NCBI GenBank assembly: GCA_020746105.1
Contig: CM036619.1
Span: forward strand, 5,114,561-5,178,560
Length of the DNA: 64,000 nt
Direction: 5' to 3'
Source: Trogon surrucura
Lineage: Eukaryota > Chordata > Aves > Trogoniformes > Trogonidae
In this document: positions 38,967-51,828 of the stretch, piece after piece
Numbering within the stretch: position 1 is the first letter of the stretch
Layout: the number at the start of each line of letters is the position of its first letter
Position numbers and translations under genes: made by a program
Notes under the pieces: generated by a model
What the model was told of the DNA's origin: nothing
The model's database searches: none
Seen by the model: the letters and a program-made list of their open reading frames with translations, nothing else

Positions 38967-38982
38967 GGTTGTCCTGGCAACC
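38967..38982. promoter_or_regulatory. RFX/X-box-like palindrome
   Basis: GGTTGTCCTGGCAACC matches the full RFX consensus SGTTRCCATRGCAACS at 14 of 16 positions and is an inverted repeat (GGTTG...CAACC). It is a better match than the pair at 32146. It lies about 1.3 kb downstream of the fifth exon in non-repeat DNA. Confidence 0.35.
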
Positions 38983-41900
38983 AAGAAGTTACAGGTTGAC
39001 AATGATCTATGTGATGGTATTACAAGGATGTTGGGGAGCTGGAAAGCAAGAATTTGCTTTTTAAGAGCGTGTAGTGAAACAGTCCCGTGGGAGTTCACAT
39101 GTTTGATTCGGCTCCATGGTTTGTGGAATGAGTTTTGATTTAATTGATATTTTGCGATGTGATGGAAGGACCTTGCAGGTAATCAAAACTGTGTTCAGTG
39201 GAGAATACGCACTCCAAGAGCATCAATGGGTTTCTCCCTTAGTAAATTTATCCCATATTGTGCCTAATATTAATGACTGCTGCACAGCCCCCATACCATG
39301 CCCCAAATTGGCAATTTACTATGTTAACATCTATTCCGAAGCAGGCTTAATCGCTAACCTGGCACTTTTTTGTCATGTTTAGGCAAGATGATTTATAGAA
39401 GGCGAAGAATAAAAATTGGGGCTTTAACACATCCAACAGGATAAAGCTCTGGAGGAAATCTACAAACTTATATTTCTGATTACGTCAACTATTATCATTC
39501 TGATCGTGTATTTGCAGACAGCATTCGTGACAGGGAATCTATAACTTATGTTTTTCCAATATTTTTAAGATTGGCCTATTGTACATGAGGAAAGAGAAAA
39601 GCGTAGTGAGGTATCACCTTCCCATCTACTGCCATGGCTCGTTTCCATTCTAATAAATGTCCATTTCTATAATTTCCATTGCTATTTACCACATTAATAG
39701 ACCCAAATAATAACGTTGTCCCAATTAAACTCCTGTAAACCAATAATTTGACCTGCCTGCATTCAAAATCTTTATGAATTTCAGAGCTACGTAGAATATC
39801 TTAGAAGTATTTTTCAATTCACCACGAAATCCACATAATTAGGTCTCTGTGTATATGGACATAACTGGTACTGGGCAAACGACCGGAAGAATTCACCTGT
39901 TGTAACCAAAGAGATGGCATTTGCCTATGTAAATGAATACATATCCAGCTTTTCCCCCTGCTGTCTACTTGTTCTCTTTAACACTGTCTATTTTTGATAT
40001 TCATGAATCTTTCTGAGTGCCCCAGAACCTTCTTAAAAGCTACTTCAGTTTTTCTTCATTGCTGCAGAATAGTTGAGGGCATGGGGACTGTTGCCTGCGT
40101 CCTGCACTGTGCCGGTTGGGCTGATTCCTTGATTCTGTTTTGTGGTTTATCGTGTAATAGTCAAGCCAATTAAAGTGGTTTGAGAAGGGACTAATGTAAG
40201 AAGCAAGTGGGAGTATTTTAAGAAACAAGATCAATCTGAAATAGTTTTGTGTGTGGTGAAAGTGCTCTGCTGTCATTTATTCACGATTTAGCAATAGGTG
40301 TCTGTTGTGAATATTCAGTAGTAGTTATTTTTCAGTGCTGTGCCTAAGCTAGTCTGCAAATAAAGGTGAATTTTTGCAAATGAAAATTAACGTACATACA
40401 GCTTTTATTCCTGCTGAGTCTGAGATGTCCATGTTCAGATATTTCTTTGTTTGCCTTACAGTTTTTGTACTTCAGACCTCGACATTGCCAGCATTGCAGT
40501 TGAATTTCTCTGCAATCTACGTTTTCAATTTTGCTACAGGCTGTCTTCTAATAAACCAGTCACTGGCGTCTGGAAGTGACTGTTATAATGATTCATAAAT
40601 TCAGTATAAAAATTGCTTTATGACCTCACCATAAAGCTTGCTTATAGCCTCAAGCTGAATAGAATATCACGGTGTAATATTATGTTCAGATGTATTTTCT
40701 TTCTACTGCTCACTGCTGAGTAGCTGTGGTAAGTAAGCATTGGCTAAAAACCTCTGTTGTCGTAGGGTGCATCTGTGTGGCAGCGTGAGTTTGCCTGAGC
40801 AGCTCTGCATTGCTGTGGTTGTGCTACTGTGTGAAATAGCGTATTTTAAAGCCAAATCTGTTACTTTTGAGTAGCACCGCGGTGTGCTTAGATATTCAGC
40901 TATTCTGCGTCGTAATGCAAAAGCCGCAGAGAGAAATTTAAACAAATACCATCATTTCCTCAGCAAACAAAGTGTTATTTTTAGCCGAGGGATTTCCGAC
41001 CTGGTTTTTGTGCCTGAGATTATTTGACTTTAGTTTAGTTCTCAGTAATAGAAGAAACACACTCTTGCTCCATGCCATGTATTATGGACTTGAGACTTAG
41101 AAATTAGTCTGGTCTGTGGAAGTTTGCTCCTTAAAAATCACAGTGACTACCATCACTTCATTGGTAGTTCCTTTTTGTCACAAGGGTGAAAAGGAGATTT
41201 ACTCACCCAGATATTTTGATTAAACGTAAGGACCATGATTACTTTGAAGTAAATCTTCTGAGGTTGAGTAATGCTACATGACCCTATCTGGACAAAAGAC
41301 CAAATCAAGAGTTGAAATGGAGATCTTTTAGTTGGGTAAAGAGAACGTTGAAAGCGTATTGTGGGGTTTTTAAAAATTTTGGTTTAAGCTAGTAACCATA
41401 GACATTGATTACTGGCCAGTTGCGTAGCAGACTCAGGGCTGGCTTATAATTTATAAGGGCCTCATCTGACATTTATTTGTTTTGAAACTTGCGTGCCCAG
41501 GAGAATTCGCCTCTGCATACTTCACGTGAGCTGTAATTTTAGAGATTCAGCTGCAGAAACTGGAGAGGTTGAAGGGATCTGATGGAACTACTCTGTTCCT
41601 CCACTATCAGTAAATGGTAGGAAGTGTTCAAGTACGGTGTGTAGAAGGAATCGAATTTAATGCACTGTCTTTAGTGTGTCTCTTCTGACTTAGCACTGTA
41701 TTGAAATGAGCTGCAGACCTTAACTGGATATTTTCCATGCAGTTTGCAGGCTCTGCTCTTCTAGCATGAACGTACGTTAATTGAGATAAACTTTATATTG
41801 CTGATGCTTTCAGCTCCTTTTACCCCTTAAATCTGTTCCAAGTTTAAGCCCTTAAGCAAAACAAGTTGCTTTGGTGTTGGTGTGTTTAGGTTTGGTTTTC

Positions 41901-42319
41901 GGTTTGTTTTTTTTAGGGGTTGTTTTGTTTTTAATTTTTAAATAAATTTGTATCCTGCTGAAGTTAATGGAGATGCTCAGTCTGCAGAGAACAATTGAAA
42001 GTTAGCTTTCTTCTTTTTGGTTGGCTAAATGTGAATTTGGGAAGGAGATCTTAATGCACAAACATGCAACTCAGGTTAGATGTCCTACTTCCACACTGTC
42101 CTATTTTGGAATTCGGTACTATGTTTGTAAATTCTGTTGCCCTCCGTTCTCCTTCAGTGTTAAAAATGTCGAATCTTATGAATAAAAAAATAAGTAGAGG
42201 AACATTCTGTGATTCTGTGAAGGCACAAGTCTCTATTTCTGTTTCCTTAATAACTTCCAAGCCTGTAAAAGAGAAGATAAACAATCCCAAACAAAACTCT
42301 TCCCCTTCCCTGATTTTTA

Positions 42320-42362
42320 TATAGATATAAAAATATATATACATATATTTATTTTTATAATT
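42320..42362. repeat. AT-rich low-complexity tract
   Basis: An imperfect run of TATATA and TTTATA blocks. No further signal. Confidence 0.8.
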
Positions 42363-43703
42363 AATTTACCTATGTGAGATAAGTACCAGAAAACCAGTCA
42401 CATTTCCTGAATTCTGCTCATATTAAAGCCATGGGCCAAATAAACCTTTGCCAGGTCAGCAAGGTGCTTTTTATTACCTTCCTGGCCAAGACTTGAAGTT
42501 TCCCTTGAGACGAAGTGGGTAATAAAAATAGGAGTTGTTTTGTAAAGACGAGAGAGCACTGAATTCTTGGAAGTTGGTACCTACCTGGCAAAATTTGATT
42601 ATGATCTGGACTTGGCTGAAAGCCTGCAGCTTTTGAGTAGTCTGAGTCTAAATGCTCTTAACTTTCCTTCCCTGCACGCTTTGGCATTGCTTATATTCCT
42701 TTTGGTGTTTTGGGGTTCTATAAATAGTTGAGTATTCAGCGCTGTTTCTGCTCACCAGCCCTCTTCCTCTTCTGTGAATTGTTCCATCAAGAAATGAACA
42801 ATCTGTTGTGCTCTGGAGAGGATTGTACTTCAGAACACGAAGAAAAAATTTTACTAAAGCTATTCTCCAGAGCCATAGGAAAAATGAATTTGCTGCTCCC
42901 CTCTTGATTTGAATAAATTCAATTCATTCATCTCATCTGGTATTTTACATTCAGTATTATCATTGTAGTAGGTGCAATTTCAATTCAAAATGGTTTACAA
43001 CTTGAAGTACTTTGTATTTTTGCCATTTTGTTTGACATAAAAGAAGCATTAAAAATTGTGTATAATATTGATAGAAAGAATTTGACTCTATCTGCCTGTC
43101 AGAAGCACCATTTTTTCCCAGACTTTTTTTCATTGTTGCTCAACAAATGAGAGAGGAGGATCTACTTATACCCCAAAAATGTCTCTTCGAGGGGAGTTGC
43201 AGCAGGTACAAGCTGCTATCTAAATCACACTTCATCAATCTTTCTCTCTTGTCTGGAGATGAACAAAGAAAAATTAGATTTGACATCAACACAATAAAGA
43301 GCTTATGTGAACAGTAACAGACTCTGTAGCCATGAGAGCTTCTTTCCCTGAGGAGTCATCCATGGCCATCATTGGCCTTGTTACTCAACTGCAATAAAAT
43401 CTACGTTGCTATAGTTAGGCTGTGTCAGTACCTCTCCAGAGGGAAAATTTCTGGTCGTTTTCCATCAGTTTGCCAGACCACTTTTGAGTGATTAATATAA
43501 TCAGTGAGCACCAAGAGCAGACGTTGTTTGTGTGTAGCCGTTACCTGTATTCAGTTCAGTTCCAATGCTGTCACATTGGGAATGTTTCACACAAAAGGAG
43601 TTCCTGCTGAGCAGCTCCTGGAATTTGGAAGGTCCTGGGAGATGAACCCATTGGGGTCTACCGTGGGATCACCGCAAAGTCCGAAAATTACTTTGCGTTG
43701 TTT

Positions 43704-44035
43704 TGTAGAATCAGAGCATCGCAGAATGGTTAAGCTTGGAAGGGACCTTGAGGATCATCTAGTTCCATGGGTAGGGACACCTCTCTCCCACTAGACCAGG
43801 TTGCTCCAAGCCCCGTCCAACCTGGCCTTGAACACTTTCAGGGATGAGGCATCTGCAGCCTCCATGGGCAACCTGTGCCAGTGCTTTTCCTCTCTCATGA
43901 TGAAGAATTTCTTCCTTATATCTTATCGAAATCTACCCTCTTGCAGCTTCAGGCCATCACCCCTTGTCCTATCACTACAGGCCCTTATAAAAAGCCCTTC
44001 TCCAGCTTTCCTGTAGCCCCCTTCATGAATTGGAA
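43704..44035 (-). mobile_element. CR1 LINE 3' fragment, antisense
   Basis: Reversed tail 'tgtagaatcagagcatcgcagaatgg', then 'agcttggaagggaccttgaggatcatct', 'cccactagaccaggttgctcc', 'ccaacctggccttgaacactttcaggg' and 'cagctttcctgtagcccccttcatgaattgg'. The minus frame 43923-44123 has GGYRKAGEGLFIRACSDRTR. It is diverged in the tail repeat, so of middle age. Confidence 0.92.
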
Positions 44036-44279
44036 GACCAATCATGGTAGTGCCTAAGAAGCACTTTCTACGATTAACATGGCAGTAGGTGGCTACTTTC
44101 GTACTTTCATAATGGCGTTGCAATAAGAAAGCAGAAAATCTTAATATTAAATTTGCCTTACGTAGGAGGGCATCAGCTGTATAGAAAAGTATGAAAGTGA
44201 AGGGAAAAAATGAAGAGGAAGGTAAGTTGGTGACAGTACTGGCAAAAAAGAAAAGTTGGACCTACGTGAAGACTTGTTG

Positions 44280-44415
44280 AGGTGACAACTTGAAGTGGGG
44301 AGAGGGTTAGAACAAACATTTGGAATAGGCTGTTGAAGCTCTGGTCGGCTTCTGCAAGAAATTTTAAGAATAATTAGAAATTGAGATGTTTGTCTGAATG
44401 TTCTGCTTGCATTGG
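44280..44415 (+). mobile_element. Possible very old CR1/L3-type remnant
   Basis: 'gggttagaacaaacatttggaataggctgttgaagctctgg' followed by 'tttgtctgaatgttctgcttgcattgg' loosely resembles the sense C-terminal end of old CR1/L3 copies (a group with 'gaacaggctgcc' and 'catctgtctggaatgg'). It is short and weak, and may be chance. Confidence 0.3.
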
Positions 44416-44754
44416 AAGGTACATTTTCTCACAACAGCTCTTCCAGAGGAAGCCTGTAGCCTAGAGCTCTCAGAATGTGAACCACTATTTGCCACGTGGT
44501 CAAGTGTCACGAAATCAGAGTACCTCTGGGTAGACATATTTCAATTTTACTCTAACGAGTTCTTGCATGTTTAGTTTTCCTCTCTTAATGGCAGCAGATG
44601 AGGTAGGTCGAACACAGGGTTTAGACCGAAGACCACTCTCAGGTGCCTTATTTACTCGTTTCTCAAACTGTGCACATTGATACTACTCACGTTGTGGATC
44701 CTCTGGCCATCAGGAGGTGCTGCAGTAGTCCTCGTGATGGCTTCTGCCAAATGG

Positions 44755-45253
44755 AGAATCACAGAATTGCAGAATGGTAGAGGTTGGAAGGGACCTCAAA
44801 GATCATCTAGTCCAACCCCCCTGCCAGAGCAGGATCACCTACAGCAGAGCGCACAGGAACGTGTCCAGGCGGGTTTTGAATGTCTCCAGAGAAGGAGACT
44901 CCACAACCTCCCTGGGCAGCCTGTGCCAGGGCTCTGTCACCCTCACAGTGAAAAAGTTTTTTCTCATATTTTTGTGGAACCTCCTGTGTTCCAGCTTCCA
45001 CCCATTGCCCCTTGTCCTGTCATTGGACATCACTGAAAAGAGCCTGGCTCCATCCTCCTGACATTCCCCCTTGACATCTTTATAAACATTAATGAGGTCA
45101 CCCCTCAGCCTCCTCTTCTCCAAACTAAAGAGACCCAGCTCCCTCAGCCTTTCCTCATAAGGGAGATGTTCCACTCCCTTCATCATCTTTGTGGCTCTGC
45201 GCTGGACTCTCTCCAGCAGTTCCCTGTCCTTCTTGAACTGAGGGGCCCAGAAT
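44755..45253 (-). mobile_element. Young-looking CR1 LINE fragment, antisense
   Basis: A clean reversed tail GAGAATCACAGAATTGCAGAA is followed by 'gaggttggaagggacctcaaagatcatctagtcc' and 'ctgccagagcaggatcacctacagcagagcgcacagg'. The minus frame 44839-45279 is open across the C-terminal reverse-transcriptase region: [53 protein letters not shown] and [10 protein letters not shown]. It is the closest relative here of 35285-35974. The element is cut at its 5' side near 'gaggggcccagaatg'. Confidence 0.95.
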
Positions 45254-48200
45254 GTTTCAGCACCAAGAGCTGAGTGCACTTGATCAGCCCTCTGAAGACT
45301 TGCTCTGCTTACTAGGCTTAGTTCCCAACAATGAGCTGCCTTTGGTCAGTTCTCAGCCTCCCTGCCTGCACTTTGGATTTAGTCTGCCCAATTTCAAGTG
45401 TTTTTTTCATCTCCTCAGCAGCAGGTGGATTTTGCTTCATTGTGTGTGCTTCTAAAATGAGAGTGTGTTGTCCAGGTCTGAATCAGCAGCTCTGTGGCAC
45501 ATTCGATATCGTGCTATGCTTTTCTTTCAGCAGTGCTTATTTTATTCATAGTGCTGTACTTCTTTGACTACATGTCTTCCAGTCCTTAACTGAACCGTAT
45601 TCAGTCATATCAGCTTCTGGACAAAGTGAGCTCAAGTATGTTTATGAAAAAAGCTATAGTTAAGATTTAAAAGATCTATTTTGCCCCTAAGCACAGAAAG
45701 TGTTGCTCTGCAAGACAAGAATTCTTCTGGAATGACTTAATGAAAGTGTGTAAGTGACTTGGGTTCTGTTGTAAGTGGAGACTCTTTCAAGCATTTAATA
45801 CTTAGATTTCATTTATAATAGCAATTCTGGATGTTCTGGGTATTTTATTAACTTTATGGCCAAAGGCATTTCCATACTTAGTCCTTACAAAGATTTTGCA
45901 GTACTTTTATCCGTTCAGCGTATGTATATTGGTGAACAGAGTTTTGCCATGCTTACTTTTACTGGACTCGTGATAATTTCTAGCACTTTAACTAGAAGCT
46001 GGAATTAGTTGGGAGGGAGGCAGCTGCTCTGGTGGGAAAACGTGGTGGCAGGAGCTGAAATGCACCACAAAATAAAACTGGGGAGACCAAGGGGGAAGGC
46101 AGCTCAGATCAGCTGGAAGCTTCTCCAGTGCCTACATGAATTGATGCAGTGTCTTCTGTGCCTACATAAATCCATGGAGTGAAGTTGTTCATCTGCTTTT
46201 GAAAGCATAATTAAGATTTTATTTCAACCTATGGGAGTGTGAAATTGAATGCAGAGAGTGTCTTACTAGAGTTAACGGCAACCTACCTTAAGAATGTTTT
46301 TGTTCCTGACACTTAGGATGGGGTAATGCCGTTTAATGAACAGCATCAGAACTAATGTTATTCTTTAGATCTGCACAGAGGAAAATGTTGCACAATATAA
46401 GATCAGAGTGATGTAGATCGTGCATCAAACAGGTGGAGAAAAGCTGAAAGTGCATTAAAAGTAATTTTATGGATCTGGGTTATTCTTTTCTGTGAAGCAA
46501 AATTCTGAATAGAAGGAATAGATGGAAGCGTGGCTTTGATTTCATTCAGAAAGTATTTTAGCTGTTAGAAAATCCTGTTGCTGCTTAGTATGGCACAAAG
46601 TTGTCCTCAGCTGAATATCCGTCCGTTCTGGTTGGTAACTTCGCGTTGGTGAGATGTTCTAAGTTTTGTAAAATTCATAGCTGTGTTTTCATTTTTAGCT
46701 AGATATTCAAATCTACATCCTTTTGAAAGTGCTGTAGTGCAATCAACATTCTGAGAACTTGCTTGAACAATTTTTGTCCCACCGTAATTGAATTTATGCA
46801 GTTCCATAGGTGCCTTAGCAATGTGAAGGGCCTTCCATCTGCAATTCTCCAGCTTGCATTTTATCTCCTACCTAATTCCTCCTTCCTTTCCTCCCTTTCC
46901 TCTCTTTTCACTTGGTAGATTTGAATTTAAAACTCCATACTAAGATATCTTCACACTTCTCGTATGTGTTAATTTATGACTTTAGAGCCTACTACATAAC
47001 ATAGCTGGTAAACCACACACCAAATAAGTACTACTCGTGTCTTGTTTACATTTCCGTGTCTCTTTGCTCCTTGTTTTGCCCATGAAAATAAGTGAGACTA
47101 CTTCGTTATAGCTCTGGAAAACTGCTGCTTGGAGATTTTGATTTGGTAACTTCTGAGTGATTTAGTCAGAAATGTAGGTTTACATACATGATAGTTCTTT
47201 TGACCTAGATACTTCTAATGAAGTTGTGTTACTGTTATAAATCTTCCCCTGAAACAACAGCAAATGACCTACCTCAAAAAATCTTAACCGAGACGTAACC
47301 GAGTGAGCTTGTAAACAGTCCTTTAGGATAAAAATTGCGTGTTCTTTGGAAGAGTAGTTTGTGAGAGAGGATGCGTGCTCTCCAGCTTTCGAAAACTGGA
47401 GTGGTTACTCCATAAATGCAATATCGCTTTTGATGCAGTGCAGGGATAACATCCTGATCATCTTCACATCTAAAAAGACCCTTTAGGCTTTAATTTCATT
47501 ACGAGTGGTAGCAAACAGTGTCTCCATCCTAGTTGTATTCGTGTAGCTGCTGCTGTTAGCACGTTCTATTTACACTTAGTGTCTAGAACCAAATACCAAT
47601 AGCCTCTCTGAATACATGGAGGAAGATGTGGATAAGAAAGAGTAATCTGGGTTCTTTTTCCTCTCTTTGGAGGAACTTTTTGTTCTGATCACTAAAACTT
47701 AGCTCTTACGTTATGCAATGGTCAAGTTCAAAATGCAACGATCTAGAAATTTGCTGCTGAGGTTGGTTTTCACCTTACGTGACGTTTTTGCTTAAATATT
47801 GATCATCTTGCATATGATAATCTCTTCTTGCCATATGGTTGATGGAACTTTTTTGTAATTCCATAAATGTTCTCAGTTTAATCTTCTTTTCCAGTCTTTT
47901 AACTACAGGGACCAAGTGCATTGACAATGAAGAATAGCTTTTCTGAAGGCTGAGATAAATACCATGTGCCATATGCAGGACTTTCCTAGCATCATATCCT
48001 TGATTAGTTTGAAATTGGTCAGTTTTTATTCTGTTATTTTTAAAATATAGATCAGTTCTTTTTCTTTCAGTATAAGAATAAATGTGTCTTCAAGCAAGTT
48101 CTTAAGTTTCAAATAACTTTCTTGTTGAAATATTCTTGGGTTTCTCCATCACAGGCACAGATCATAGTTTTTTGTGGAGGTTTGTTCTGGTTTTTGGGCA

Positions 48201-50008
48201 ATTAGCCAAAGAAGTTAAAGTGCATCTTAATAAAAAAGAAGAATCTTTAGACTGCAGATCTTCTCTTAGCTAAAAGTGGCATTTTTAATAGCTGCCTTAC
48301 CCAGGAGTGTGAGAAAGAGAATGAAGTTTGGTGATTTATCACTGTGGGGACTTCAAAAAGTTAGGTCAAGTGTGGTCCTTTTCCTCAGAAGAAATTGGAA
48401 ACACGGAATGCGATAGCTGTAATAGATGCCAAGCGGTTTTTGAAAGGGCACATCAGAATCTACTTTACCAACTTCATTTCACCCAGGGAAATGACTGGCT
48501 GATAATCACAGCAAGCTCCACGTACTCTTTATGGGGTAAAACAAGTTTTAAATGTCATAGTTTGCAATTTTTTGGGTAGATGATGTGGGCCAATATTCTC
48601 TTTGAGGGAGTGCACAACAGAATACCAGTTTTATTTATTCATTTGGTTAAGCCTTTCTACTGCTATCAGTGAAAAGAGGCATAAAATCTCAAGTTTTAAT
48701 GCAGATTTATATCTGGTACTAAGAATGATATTGTGATAACTTTATCATTGATCACTGTCAAAAGCTGCGAGTAAGAAGGATAAGTTTGGCTTTAAAAGCC
48801 TTAAGTTTCCAGGAAGTCAAAATTATCTAAAATTGTCAGAAGTGGGGGAAAGGAAAATCCTAGGGCAAGAGAAAAAAAAGAAGTGAGACTTAAATAAATA
48901 AATGCGATTTTCTTATTGCATTATGTGGAATAGCTCCAAATTCTGTTTTGTTGGCCATTTTTTGAAACTGGTTTCTATGCATTGTCATTGAACTGCTGTT
49001 CTTGCTGTGTGTGACTGATGGTGTGCAAGAGGAAGAACAGCTGATGAAAAAATTCTTTTATGAAGAAAGTGCAGAAATTTGGAAATGCTGGTCAAATAGA
49101 TTGCAATTTCTTAGATCTTTATTTGATGGGTTTGGACCTGATTTTCTTCTGGTAGAAAATGATACTAAATAAAATTTCTGATGTTGATGTGTTTAAATGG
49201 AATAAAAATCTTGGTCTGTGATGGCAGAAGATGTAGAAAAAAGTCCTATGACTATTACTTTGGAAAAATTACTCCTTTGCGCTGGTGCATGTTTTTTGTG
49301 CCTAGAAACTTTTCTGTGCCCCTTCACGTAGAGATCTGTAGTTTGACGAGGTATCAGTATAAATATTACTGTTAAGTGACTTGGATGTGCATCAGCCATC
49401 CGTAGCCATTGAGTATAGCGAACAGAATATAGAATTCTCTGCAATTACGTTTGTAAAAGCAGAGAACTCATAATGATGAGCTAATTTTGAAGCTGGGACT
49501 CTTAAAACATATTACTAATTTAGCTGAAATAGGCCTGAGCAAGAGGAAAAGACAAATGGCAAGAAGCAGTTAAAATGCATTTTTTTAATAAAGTGCTTCT
49601 TGGGAGCATGGAGGCTTTTAGATTGCTTCACGGTGGTGGCTTGTTTATACAATTTTTGTTAGATTTACTTTCATTTGTGTTATATTTTTGTATAAAATGA
49701 GTTGCAAACTGAGAAGGAGCTTTTAAGTACTGCACGGGTAGGATCAAGTGGATCTGGGAGTCGCAGATTACAGCAGAAGCAGTGTTAACCAGTGGGAATC
49801 ATTTCTAACAGTTACCCATTTTTTTTCACTACATATTTTGTCCAGGCACTTGGAATTTGAATTTAAAACCATGACAGTGGGTATGTGGACATCATCTCCT
49901 GTTTACTATATACAGATGACCTTGTTTTCCCATCAAGAGAAGAGGTGATGACATAACTCTGCAAAACAAGACCTGGGCAGCGCAGGGCTGAGTCCTTTTG
50001 TATTGCAG

Positions 50009-50154
50009 GTACATCACGTCAGGCTCTCCTGTTGAGTCTGGCCTGAACTTAAAGGCGAAAGATAAGTTATTTATGTTCCGAGAGCAAACTTCTAGGGAAA
50101 ACTGGCTGAAAAAGAAAGGGGGGCAGGATCCAGACATTGACTTAATTGTGCTTT
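50009..50154 (+). other. Candidate cryptic or alternative exon
   Basis: A good acceptor (CCTTTTGTATTGCAG, ending 50008) and a plausible donor (GTGAGG at 50155) bound 146 bases. One frame is open throughout (peptide pieces ITSGSPVESGLNLKAKDK and REQTSRENWLKKKG). If spliced directly after the fifth TRAPPC9 exon, which ends in phase 0, the frame reached is a different one and meets a stop soon after the join. It would then act as a truncating or decay-inducing exon, not a coding one. No homology is recognised; it may be chance. Confidence 0.2.
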
Positions 50155-50292
50155 GTGAGGAAGAACACCTTCTGCATTCCAGGCAAAAGTTACGGGTGCT
50201 TCTGTGATCTCTGTTATTGTGACATTCAGTTCACTCCAGGCAGGAATGTATAGGAAATACCAGAAGGACAACTTGACAGCAATACCCTGAAA

Positions 50293-50756
50293 TAGAGTCA
50301 TGGAATGGTTTGGGTTGGAAGGGACCTTCAACATGACCTTGTTCCAACCCTTCTGCCTTGGCAGGGTCACCTCCCACTAGACCAGGTTGCTCAAAGCCCC
50401 GTCGAACCTGACCTTGAACACTTGCAGGAAGGGGGCTTCATACACACTTCTTTGGGCAACCTGTTCCAATGTCACATGACCCTCGGAGGAAAGAATTTCT
50501 TCCTAATATCTAATCTAAATCTACTCTCTTTCAGTTTCAAGCCATTACCACTCATCCTATCACTACACTCCCTGATCAAGAGTCCCTCCCCAGCTTTCCT
50601 GTAGCCCTTTAAGTACTGGCAGCTCTCTTTGGAGCCTTCTCTTCTCCAGACTGAACAACCCCAACTCTCTCAGCCTGTCCTCACAGCAGAGGTGCTTCAG
50701 CCCCCTGATCACCCGCATGGCTTCCTCTGGACTCACTCCAGCAGGTCCATGCCCTT
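50293..50756 (-). mobile_element. CR1 LINE fragment, antisense
   Basis: Reversed tail 'tagagtcatggaatggtttgggttggaagggacc', then 'ggcagggtcacctcccactagaccaggttgctcaaagcc', 'aagaatttcttcctaatatctaatctaaatctac' and 'gactcactccagcaggtccatgcccttgatgg'. The minus frame 50563-50817 has [24 protein letters not shown]. It is similar in type to 43704-44035 (both with the 'cactagaccaggttgctc' 3' block) and likely the same subfamily. Confidence 0.92.
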
Positions 50757-51814
50757 GATGGACCTTGATGCACCCAGAGTGAGTCCCAGGAGGGAGTGAA
50801 GATGACCATCGCATCACAGACTTGGAAGACGGTCACTGCTCAGTAACGTGGCTTTCGGGATCCTGCTGTAGACCCTGAACTGGCAGCAAGTTTTCCGATG
50901 CCGATACTTGCTCTTTCCCCCATCACTCTCCTACATCCGTTTGTCCTTCATGATAGGGAAGAGCTGTCATAACTGTGCCTGTGCAGTGACAGAAGAAATC
51001 ACCCAGATCCCTTCTGATACCCAGAGAGTGTCTCCCATGCACAAGCAGAAGCAACGGCCACGTGGTTGTGTAGAAACATCTTCCTCCGCTTCCGTATCTA
51101 CAAGTCTCTGCTTTTAAATTTCAAGTGTGCATACCACTGCCTTTTCCTTTCGCTTAGTATTTTCCTCCTGTGTAACACTAGAACGTGTCTAGCCTTTTCT
51201 AGAATGTTCTTTTCTGGGTAGCTTAACATTTTTACAATAAGCCGTTGGGAGCTTTTCTGCCTTTCATTTTTTTTTTTGGTCTCTTTTCATGTCTCAATAG
51301 TATTTTCTACTCACTGAAGTGCTTCACCACGTACAAAACCCTGGCTTGCTTTTTCAGGAATCTTGCCATCTGTTGAGCACCTTGTACTAGCCAAATGTGT
51401 GAAAGTTAGGAAGACTCAGCTCGTGTTCTCTTTTCCTCATTTGTTCGACTTACAGGCTTGCCATCTTAGTCAGAAAGAAAATCAAGTGTAGGAATGTTAG
51501 GCTTTTTGAGGATATGCAGAAGAATACTGAAAGGGAATAGAAGTCAGTCTGTAATTGAGACTGTAGTGCATTTCTTGATTTGCATCTTAATTTTTGGCTT
51601 CTTCTCTAGTTTCAACAAAAAATCGCCCAATTTCAAAGTGCTCACCGTGTCTGTGTTCTAGACTACAACATAACGAGGCCGTACAGTTTGGAGTTCAAAA
51701 TTCAGATTTTCTCGTTTGAGAAATTTGAATATTAATCAAACGTGAGTTACTTGAGGATCACCAAAACAGTGGGTGAACATAAATTTACTGTTAGAAGTTT
51801 TCCAACCCTATATT

Positions 51815-51828
51815 AAAAAAAAAAAAAA
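51815..51828 (+). repeat. Poly-A run
   Basis: Fourteen A's in intron DNA. No retrotransposed sequence was recognised to the left. Confidence 0.85.

Noticed and set aside
51815-51828. Poly-A as the tail of a processed pseudogene
   Set aside because: Nothing to the left resembles a gene copy and no target duplication was seen.
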